From assembly GCA_963805405.1 (NCBI GenBank), contig CAWDUC010000020.1, forward strand, positions 1,054,001 to 1,118,000: 64,000 nucleotides of DNA, read 5' to 3'. The position numbers and the translations under genes are program-made. Shown here piece after piece: positions 27,952-35,398 of the stretch. This DNA comes from JAEUMG01 sp963805405. Lineage in GTDB: Bacteria > Pseudomonadota > Alphaproteobacteria > Rhizobiales > Aestuariivirgaceae. Below the pieces are notes generated by a model. That model was not told the origin of the DNA and ran no database searches. It saw only the letters and a list, made by a program, of their open reading frames with translations. Position 1 is the stretch's first letter; every line of letters starts with the position of its first letter.

Positions 27952-28151
27952 TTGTCCTCGCTTTTCCGCAATGAGGGCTTCAAGTAACTGTCATAGAGAT
28001 CTTCGCAGTCCGGGCTGCAAGCGTTCAGCTTCTTGGCGCCGTCGTCGAATACCCAGGAACGCCTGGGAATGAGCCGGCCGCAGACGTCGCAATAGCTGAC
28101 GTTCGTGTCATTCCAGGCGCGCGCCGAATCAAGCCATTTGCCGCGTCTCAT
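27948..28151 (-). CDS. small zinc-ribbon-like protein downstream of hyuB (copy 2)
   Basis: A 67-residue protein with C21-x2-C24 (SYCDVCGRLIPRRSW) and C45-x3-C49 (NACSPDCEDLY). Together with the copy at 14665-14868 it defines a recurring third component of hyuA-hyuB operons on this island. Here it is locked into the operon by 4-base ATGA overlaps on both sides, with hyuB2 upstream and the MR/MLE gene downstream. That implies roughly equal synthesis with HyuB. A structural or metal-delivery role in the enzyme complex is inference. Confidence 0.68.
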   Translation of the reverse strand: MRRGKWLDSARAWNDTNVSYCDVCGRLIPRRSWVFDDGAKKLNACSPDCEDLYDSYLKPSLRKSEDK

Positions 28152-29885
28152 GACCTGTCCCCGCTCGGCACGGTTACGCCGTAGTCGCGCTTGGCGGCGG
28201 CCGCGCTCACATACCCATCACGCACGTCCTCGCGCATGGCCTCCGCGTCACGCTCGGTGGGCGGTCCGAAACCGGCGCCTCCCGGCGTGCAGTAATAGAG
28301 CTCGTCTCCGGCATGCAGAACGACATTGGTGAATTTCGTCGGCGAGCGCGTCCCGAAGAGATCCTTGAAGCTGCGGAACTCGGACGTGCCGGCGAGCTTC
28401 ACCATCAACTGCGACGGGCCGCCAGGACCACCGCCGAAAAGCCCAGTTGAAGTCAATTTGTGGCGGTCAAACAGCGCGCTGAAGGTGATTTCCGGCGCGG
28501 TGACGCGCATGGTCCGTTCGGTGCCAAGTCCGCCGCGATGCTTGCCGGCGCCACCGGAGTCCTGTCGCCAGTCCATAGTCAGAGTCAGCAACGGATAACG
28601 GTGTTCGAAGACCTCGACCGGCGTGTTGCGGCAATTCGAATGCCGCGTGATCTCGCCGTCTGTTGCCGTCCTTCGCCGGCTTGCCGCCGGCGCCCATACC
28701 GTCAAAATGGTAGTTGCTGTAGTAGCGCCCGGTTTCGGGATGGATGCCGCCGAACAAGAGATTGCTGCTCGATCCGCCGGTGCCTGCCGCGACACGGTCT
28801 GGCACCGCCTTGGAGAATGCAGCAGCAGCAGATCGATGAGCTTGGGCTGAAGGTCGGTGTTTCCGCCCACCGAAGGGCCGGGGTAGCGCACATTCACCAC
28901 CGACCCCGGCGGCGCGATGATCTGCGCTGGGCGGTAGCAGCCGGAGTTGCGCGGAACGAGATCGTGCGGGATCGGCGATGCTGAAAGATCGCATTGTAGA
29001 GCGCCGATGCCGCGACGACGAACGTGCAGTTCATCGGCCCGCGCACCTGTGGGCTGGAGCCCGTGAAATCGGCGATGACACGGCCGTCCTTGACCACCAG
29101 CTTGACCTTGACCTCAAACGGTTCATCGGTCACGCCGTCGTCTTCAACTATCATGCGCCGAGTATTCACCTTCGGGCAGCTCGGCGATCTCGGCGCTCAA
29201 GCGGCGCTCGGAGTATTCGATTAGCTGGCGTGTGCCGTCAATGACTGTACGAGGTCGTAGCGGTCGACGAGCTCCAGCAACCGCCGCTCGCCGATATTCA
29301 GCGCGCCGATCATGGCGTGGAAGTCGCCCCAGGTATTCCGTGGCGTGCGATGGTTGGCCATGATCACGCGCCAAAGCTGCTGGTTGTACTTGCCGCCTTC
29401 CATCAATTTCACCGGCGGCAGTCGCAAGCCCTTCTTGGAAAACATCGGTGGCATCGGCGGCGAAGCTGCCGGGTGCCTTGCCGCCCACTTCCGCAAGGTG
29501 GCCGATCGTCGCCGGCAAAACCGATGAGTTCCGTCGCCGCGGAAGATCGGCTTCATCAGCATGTGTTCGGGAATATGGCAGTTGCCGCGATAGGGATCGT
29601 TATGGACGATCGACGTCTCCGGGCTTGAAGAATTCCTCGCCCAGCTCTTCCAGCGTCCAGCGCAGCGTGTAGTTGACCGCTCCCATCATCGCGGGTGCGA
29701 AGTTCTTCTCGGCGATGATGTTGCCCTGCCGGTCCAGCAAGCATGGTCGAGAAGTCGAGGCCCTCGTTGAAGATCGTGGAGTAGGACGTCTTCATCATCA
29801 CGATCGCCATTTCTGCGGCGATGTTGGCGAGCGCATTGTGGAGGACGTGCAGTCCGACCACGTCCAGATCGAGCTTGGCACTCAC
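28148..29885 (-). pseudogene. hydantoinase B-type subunit (HyuB2), multiple frameshifts
   Basis: This second hyuB spans 1738 bases, enough for about 579 residues against 570 for HyuB1. The frame changes at least five times. Recognisable pieces in order are LDLDVVGLHVLHNALAN, MMKTSYSTIFNEGLDFSTM, FHAMIGALNIGERRLLELVDR, NCRNTPVEVFEHRYPLL and a normal C-terminus (TKFTNVVLHAGDELYYCTPG). The GTG start at 29885 overlaps the hyuA2 stop (GTGA). Where the break can be resolved (for example near 28670 and 29743) one extra base explains it. Gene order, overlaps and total length are intact, which favours assembly error over decay. Confidence 0.7.
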
Positions 29886-31925
29886 TTCAGGCTCGCCCCC
29901 AGTTTGATGGTCATCACGCCGCCCGGCACCGACATGAACTTCATCACCGGGAAATACGAGCGTCGTCGAATCGGTTTCCTCGATCACCGCCGGACCAGGC
30001 GATCGACCGATCCCTGTGGCAGCGCGGAGCGATGATAGATCGGGCAATCGACCGGCTCGTCGAAGTGGACGATGCGCCGCGCCGCCGGTGGGGGATCGCC
30101 GCCGGCGACCTCGGCGAACGACCGATCCGGTTCTGGGTTGATGGCTGTCACGCGCAAATTGATGATCTCGACGGGTTCGCCCGGAAGCGCAAAGCCATAG
30201 AGCTGCTCGATGCATGCCGGCAAAGCGGACTAGCAATTCCTCCCAGCTCTTATCGGTGAACTCGCCGTCCGGGACAGGCACTTCGACCTCGTAGTTCTGC
30301 CCCGCGTAGCGCATGTCAACGGAGGTGAGCAGCGATTGGTAGGCCACATCGACGCTGCGGCGCAAGTTCATCGCTGTAGCCTCTCGCTGCCGCCGGAGCG
30401 TGCCGGCCAGAAGCTGCAAGTCGAGATCCTCGGAGCGCATGAAGAGCGTCTGCACCCGGTCAACTCGCGCGTCGGCGATTGCTGCTCCGAAAGCAGAGCA
30501 GAGCCCAGGGCGCGGCGGTACGATGACGGTCGCAATGCCGAGACGCTCGGCGACCGCACGCGCATGAAGCGGCCCCGCACCGCCGATCGCGATCAGCGCG
30601 AAGTCGCGCGCGCATCGAGCCCACGCTCGACGGCGATCAGCCGGATGGCGTTGGCCATGTTTTCGTCGGTCGGTGCGCACCATCGCGAGCGCAGCACGTT
30701 CAGGCGACAGATCGAGCTGCTGGCCAAGCCGCAACACGGCGCAATCGAGCCGCTTCGCGGTCGAGCTTCATTGCTCCGCCGAGGAAGTAAGCTGGATCGA
30801 GCCTGCCCAAGGACGAGATTGGCATCGGTGATCGTCGGTTCAGTGCCACCCTTGCCGTAGGCGGCCGGCCCCGGCTCGGCGCCGGCGCTGCGCGGCCCGA
30901 CATGCAGCAGCCCGCCTTTGTCGATCCAGCCAATAGATCCGCCGCCGGCGCCGATGGTCCGCACCGCCACACAGGGAATGGTTGCCGGAATGCCGAAGGC
31001 GATCTGGAACTCGCTCGCATATTGCTGATTGCCATCCAACACCAGGCCGATATCGCAGCTGGTGCCGCCCATATCGAGCGTGAACACGGAATCATGCCCC
31101 GAGAGTTTTGCGTAGTAGCCGCTCCGATGACACCGCCCGCAAGGCCCGAGATGCAGCAATTGCGCCGGCCGCTCCAATGCCTGCTCGGCCGAGCAGATAG
31201 CCGCCATTGGATGCGAGCAAATTCCAACGGCTCGCCGCCAGGCGCTCCTGCAGCGCTTGCTGACGCGCTCAATATAGCGGGTGACCACGGGCTTTACGAA
31301 CGCATCGGCAATCGTCGTGCTGGAGCGTTCATATTCGCGCCATACAGGCGAGACCTCATGCGAGACTGAAATGTGTGCATTGGGAAGCGCGGCCCGTGCA
31401 GCCTCTGCGATGCGGTTCTCATGGCTGCCATTGAAATACGAGAAAAGGCAGCAGATCGCGACAGCGATCCTCCCCGTCCGAAACGCTGGCCAGCTCCGTT
31501 TTCAGCTCGGCGAGTTCGCTATCCTGTAGTGGTTCGTTCTCAATGCCATGATTGTCGTAGCGACCGCCGACACCGATAGAGTCGCGTCGACTCAGCAGCG
31601 GCTTCGGCTTCTGCCAGTTGAGATCGTAGATTCGCTCTTTATCGAGGCGGCCGACGAACGGAACATCTTCGAAGCCCCGATTGGTGATGAAGATCATGCG
31701 CGGACCCACGCGCTCGATCACTGCATTGGTCGCAACGGTAGTCCCTATCACGACGTGCTCGATGCGATCGGCGCCCTCCAGGAGCGCGAGACCAGCCGTT
31801 ATCGCGATCGAAGGATCGCTAGGTGTGGAAGAAACCTTCGCTGTGGCAATTCGGGCGGCAGCCTGATCGACCAGAACGAAATCGGTGAATGTGCCACCAG
31901 TATCGATGCCAAGTACGACAGTCAC
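29882..31925 (-). pseudogene. hydantoinase A-type subunit (HyuA2), multiple frameshifts
   Basis: This second hyuA covers 2044 bases, almost the same as HyuA1 (2041). The N-terminus VTVVLGIDTGGTFTDFVLVDQ has the phosphate loop. Later pieces include MIFITNRGFEDVPFVGRL, FTLDMGGTSCDIGLVLDG, LIAIGGAGPLHARAVAERLG and the end VMTIKLGASLK. At least six indels split the frame. The GTG at 31925 is taken as the start because the family sequence begins there. The promoter-operator lies 73 bases upstream. This is the first gene of the seven-gene operon ending at 23117. Paralogous to HyuA1 but clearly diverged. Confidence 0.7.
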
Positions 31926-31997
31926 GAACCCGTATCCCCACAATCGCTTCGAGTTACAGCCATTGCAGTCCCTCTTGGAAGTCCCACTGCCCGGTCT

Positions 31998-32025
31998 TGT
32001 ATAACGTTAAAGTGCGATCTGTCAA
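31998..32025 (-). promoter_or_regulatory. hyuA2 operon promoter with overlapping LacI-type operator
   Basis: On the minus strand TTGACA (32025-32020), a 16-base spacer and TATACA (32003-31998). The operator TATAACGTTAAA (32000-32011) is identical in its 12 bases to the hyuA1 operator and overlaps the -10 in the same way. Confidence 0.7.
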
Positions 32026-32307
32026 TCTGACGATGCGCCGAGAATAACCAAGCAGCGGCGGACGGCTCTTCGACACCCACTCCGGCGTTCGCGGCTACCC
32101 ATGTCAAGGTGGAAAAGAGAACCAAAAGCCTGTGTTTCAAAATTTGAACAGGGCATCGGGCTCGCAAGAGTTCGGAACAGATCGCGACCGCCCATGACAC
32201 GAATAGTCGGTTATAGGTGCAGGCTTGCGATATTGCCCACGCCCCACGCGGCTCGCGTCATGATTTCTATTTCACCAGCGCTTCCACATGCGCCACAAAG
32301 GCTACGG
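32026..32307. other. intergenic region between the hyuA2 promoter and lacI
   Basis: Together with the promoter this makes a 380-base stretch without a supported gene. Short frames exist but none has a ribosome-binding site or recognisable product. I see no clear terminator hairpin after the lacI stop. Confidence 0.4.
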
Positions 32308-33366
32308 TCAGGTCGAGCCCCCGCGTTGAAGGGCGACATCGAAAACGATCTCACGTCTATCAAATTGATCGCCTGAAAGACGCTTAAGGATCTCATCGGC
32401 GCCCCGCGCGCCGATCTCATAGGCCGGCGAGCGCACAGTCGTCAGCTTAGGCTCCGTATACTGCCAGAAATCGAAGGCGTTGAAGCCGGTAATGGTAACA
32501 TCGTCGGGGACATGCCGACCGCGAGCGGTGAGGAGCTTTAGCGCGGCGATGCCCATCTGGTCATTGCCCGCGACGACGGCGTCGGGGAAACCGTTAGCGT
32601 CGATATCACGGCCGAGCGCTGCCTGAGTATCGGTCATATCAGCATTGCCGCAGGTAATAATGCGCAGCTTGAGGTTGCCAGGAGCCAAGGTGACGACCTC
32701 ATTTACCCCGGTGACGCGCTCTCCGATCGCCGGCCAAGTTGCCTCGGGCACCAACATCACTGGCCGTCGAGCGCCGCGACGCAGAGCCTCTTTCGCGATG
32801 ATGCGTCCCCCCTCTCGATCCGCCTGACGGATGATGCAGAGGTCAGCGCCCACAAATTTGAAAGTTTCCTGGAACGCTATCATAGGCTGTCCGAGGCTCA
32901 GCAACTCCTCGACGATCGCCCGGCGCGTGGCATTTGACCCCGACAATAGCATACAGTTCGCGTCGGTGCGGATGTCGCGGATAAGCGGCGAGACCCTGAA
33001 TGCATCGGCACCTAAGCCCTGGATTTGCAATCCGTAGCCTTGGGCGCTGAGCTGATTGCTGAGGCCAGCGACAATATGGGTCGTAAAGGGATCGGCGAGG
33101 TAGAAAGGGGTCTCGTCAACAATGATCATGCCAATCGACAGACGGGTCGAGCGGCGCAGGTTGCGTCCTGTCGCGTGCGGGCGATAGCCCAATCGCTGGA
33201 TCGCTAACTCTATCCGCGTCCGCGTCTCCGGCCGCATTGTATGGTGTCGGGCATTGATGAAATTCGACACCGTCATCGGCGAGACACCAGCCGCCTCGGC
33301 AACGTGGCGCAAAGTCACGTGTCCTCGGGGACTCGGCCGATTTCCATCCCGCTTGCGTGACGCCAT
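32308..33366 (-). CDS. LacI-family transcriptional regulator of the island
   Basis: A 352-residue repressor. The DNA-binding helix-turn-helix is TLRHVAEAAGVSPMTVSNFI (residues 18-37), followed by the hinge region (RPHATGRNLRRS). A periplasmic-binding-protein-like sensor domain follows (IGMIIVDE..., VVAGNDQMGIAALKLL). Such proteins bind CpG-centred palindromes and release them when a sugar-like or small-molecule inducer binds. Five matching operators occur upstream of the island operons, so this is almost certainly their regulator. It lies 104 bases behind rraA and shares its operator, so it should control itself. I chose the ATG at 33366; a longer frame to 33666 overlaps rraA out of frame. 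Confidence 0.9.
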   Translation of the reverse strand: MASRKRDGNRPSPRGHVTLRHVAEAAGVSPMTVSNFINARHHTMRPETRTRIELAIQRLGYRPHATGRNLRRSTRLSIGMIIVDETPFYLADPFTTHIVAGLSNQLSAQGYGLQIQGLGADAFRVSPLIRDIRTDANCMLLSGSNATRRAIVEELLSLGQPMIAFQETFKFVGADLCIIRQADREGGRIIAKEALRRGARRPVMLVPEATWPAIGERVTGVNEVVTLAPGNLKLRIITCGNADMTDTQAALGRDIDANGFPDAVVAGNDQMGIAALKLLTARGRHVPDDVTITGFNAFDFWQYTEPKLTTVRSPAYEIGARGADEILKRLSGDQFDRREIVFDVALQRGGST

Positions 33367-33470
33367 GTCGATCCGTATTGCGCGCTTTACGCGCCACCCA
33401 TTTACTGCGGGAAAATAGCGGTCTTGCCTCGCAAGCTCAAGGTCCGTACGGCCGCGTTCCAGATCGGGTC

Positions 33471-34127
33471 CTAAAGGACCTGGAATTCCGCGAATACATC
33501 CGCCAGCCGCCGGCCCGCGCGAAGCGCTTCCAGGGTCCTGTTTTCCCCCACCAGCCGCTCGTTGGCGACGCGAATCACCTCTGCCTCGATCGCCTTCGGA
33601 ACCACCACGCAACCATCGGCATCGCCGAAGATGAGGTCGCCTCGCGAGACGGTAACGCCATCGCACTTGATCGTCGTATCCATTTCGACAATCCGTCCCC
33701 TGCCCTTGCTGTCAAGCGGACAAATGCCGACATGGAAGACTGGAAAGTTCATTTTTCGAATATCCCGGATGTCGCGAACAAGCCCGTCCATGACTGCGCC
33801 AGCGGCGCCGCGAACTTCTGCAGCAGTGCTCAGCAGCGCGCCCCACGGCGCGATGCGACCGCTTGTTCCACAGCTGAACACCGCCACATCGCCCGGTCCC
33901 AGATCGTCCACCAATGCGATCTCAAGCTCATAGGGGTTGGTGTCGGACGGCGGCAGCTCGGCAACGTCGACGAAGCGGGCCGTGCGTGCGCGACCGATCA
34001 TTGTCAGTTCCTCGTCTAGCGGCCGAATGCGCGAGGACAGTGCCTGGTTCATATAGCCAAGAGAGTCGAGCGCATCGGACAGGAGCGCGGAAAAGAACTG
34101 CTCGCGCATGGTTCCCATTGAGACCAT
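33471..34127 (-). CDS. RraA-like protein (HMG/CHA aldolase family)
   Basis: A 218-residue protein of the RraA/demethylmenaquinone methyltransferase-like family. Its enzymatic members are divalent-metal aldolases/decarboxylases that release pyruvate from 4-hydroxy-2-oxo acids. The family loop GAVMDGLVRDIRDIRKMNFPVF (with the Arg-Asp pair) and the glycine-rich GPGDVAVFS are present, as is DLIFGDADGCVVVP. In a catabolic island with dehydratase and dehydrogenase genes, an aldolase role as the last step is more likely than RNase E regulation. GAAGG precedes the ATG at 34127. The operator lies 22-33 bases upstream. Confidence 0.82.
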   Translation of the reverse strand: MVSMGTMREQFFSALLSDALDSLGYMNQALSSRIRPLDEELTMIGRARTARFVDVAELPPSDTNPYELEIALVDDLGPGDVAVFSCGTSGRIAPWGALLSTAAEVRGAAGAVMDGLVRDIRDIRKMNFPVFHVGICPLDSKGRGRIVEMDTTIKCDGVTVSRGDLIFGDADGCVVVPKAIEAEVIRVANERLVGENRTLEALRAGRRLADVFAEFQVL

Positions 34128-34148
34128 AATATTTACCTTCGTTTTTGG

Positions 34149-34160
34149 TGTAACGTTAAA
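34149..34160 (-). promoter_or_regulatory. LacI-type operator of rraA-lacI
   Basis: TGTAACGTTAAA matches the island operator consensus and lies 22 bases upstream of the rraA start, where it would cover the promoter or start site. No strong -35 is visible, so the promoter itself is not defined. Confidence 0.6.
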
Positions 34161-34162
34161 GT

Positions 34163-35139
34163 TACCCTTTGTTTACTGTTGAGTCAAGGATTAGCTGATA
34201 TGCGGCAAGCGCGGCGCCGCTTGGATGTCAAAGGGCGTAAGGCCGCCGCTGTGTGCCCCGTGTCCCTACCGGAAACTCAATCTGGCTGGCAATAGTTCGG
34301 CGAATCGGACGATGCTGATGTGTGATGATTGAGTTTCTCATGTCGATTGCCTTTGCGCTGGCACCCAGCCACAGGATTTCTCCGCGGCAATGCTGCAGGA
34401 TCACCACCTCAAACAACAAACCGAAGGACAGAGTTGGAACCACGAATAGGGCCGTCGACGGCTAGCGGCACCTTCGCCACCTTCTGGGATCGTGCCAAAG
34501 ATATTACAACGACGCTCACGCACCTATCGCTGGACGGGGACGCACCCGCGCTGCGCTCTCTTCAGGCCAAGGGTCGAATCCTGGCCAATCCGCTCCTCAA
34601 CGGTTTGCACCATCAATATGGCGGAGGACTGGCCGGCTCAAGCGTCTCGACAAATGGCATTCCTACAACGAGGCAAAATCATGTGGAGCATCTTGGTCAA
34701 CAATGCGCTGCGCTTTGTCTTCACTCTTCTAGTCAGGGCGGTAGGTTGGTGGATCACGCATTGGATTGCCGGGCCAATTCGTAAGTTTGAGGAAATTCGA
34801 TGGGACGCTCGGGTGAACTGAGTTTCTACCAGCACTTTTCCGCCGAGTGGCCACTTGAGCTGATCCGCGCAACGGAGGATGTCTTGCGTCGCGTAGCCGC
34901 TCGAATTGAGGCCACCAGGGAGGTGTCCATTAAGCCGGTGCGGTGGTACTTTGAGAATGCTCGCGGATGGAACCTTAAGCAGACGGAAACTTCGCTTTGC
35001 GGTCGTCTCGAGTTATTTTAGAGGAGCGAATTCTAGCCGATGCAAATGGATGCGAACGTCACAAATCTCGTTACAAAGTAAGTTACAAAACTCTCACAAA
35101 ACGTCGCCTAACTATTTGAAATACCTATATTTATTAGAC
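34163..35139. other. island end next to tRNA-Leu, no recognised gene
   Basis: Nearly 1 kb without a supported gene where an integrase would usually lie. The weak candidates are a 46-codon plus-strand frame at 34681-34821 with one hydrophobic stretch (FVFTLLVRAVGWWITHWIAG) and an overlapping 73-codon frame at 34800-35021. The last 120 bases are AT-rich. It may be the remains of deleted integration genes. Confidence 0.35.
34681..34821 (+). CDS. candidate small membrane protein, 46 aa
   Basis: Begins MWSILVNNALRF and has one likely transmembrane helix, then a charged tail. There is no clear ribosome-binding site or family. It is listed because it is the most protein-like frame in the gene-poor island end. 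It could be spurious. Confidence 0.22.
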   Translation: MWSILVNNALRFVFTLLVRAVGWWITHWIAGPIRKFEEIRWDARVN

Positions 35140-35224
35140 TGGTGCGGCCAAGAGGACTCGAACCTCCACGGTGTTACCCGCTAGCACCTCAAGCTAGTGC
35201 GTCTACCAATTCCGCCATGGCCGC
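35140..35224 (-). tRNA. tRNA-Leu (anticodon GAG)
   Basis: The 85-base cloverleaf on the minus strand has a 7-bp acceptor stem (GCGGCCA/TGGCCGC) and a D arm GCGGAATTGGTAGACGC. The anticodon stem is CTAGC/GCTAG with loop TTGAGGT (anticodon GAG). A class-II variable arm (CGGGTAACACCG), a T arm with TTCGAGT and an encoded CCA end complete it. Its last 20 bases (35140-35159) are the proximal attachment-site repeat of the genomic island. Confidence 0.95.
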
Positions 35225-35398
35225 ATACCGGTGGGAAAGCGGGCGGTGTGTAACAGGCACCCCCCGCGAAATCAACCCCCGCCGAAAGTTGAATTCCTGG
35301 CCAAGAGTTGCGGCAGAGACTGGTCCTTCCGCCGCACCGGAAACGGCTGCTAAGAGGACCAAGAAACAGCTCCACCTCCTTCCGAGGGACCCTTATCC

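Larger units (their letters stand above)
14442..35139. mobile_element. 20.7-kb catabolic genomic island in tRNA-Leu
   Basis: The island is bounded by 20-bp direct repeats made of the tRNA-Leu 3' end. The tRNA is rebuilt intact at the right end, and the duplicate lies at the left end beside a hairpin that looks like the tRNA's own terminator. Inside are two hyuA-hyuB-Zn gene sets, two SDRs, an MR/MLE-family enzyme, an FAD oxidoreductase, a complete carbohydrate-type ABC importer, an RraA-like aldolase and a LacI regulator. All are tied together by shared operators. I found no integrase, relaxase or phage gene. About 1 kb next to the tRNA (34163-35139), where an integrase would usually sit, holds no recognisable gene, so the element may be immobile. 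Its boundaries are inferred from the repeat. Confidence 0.75.
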
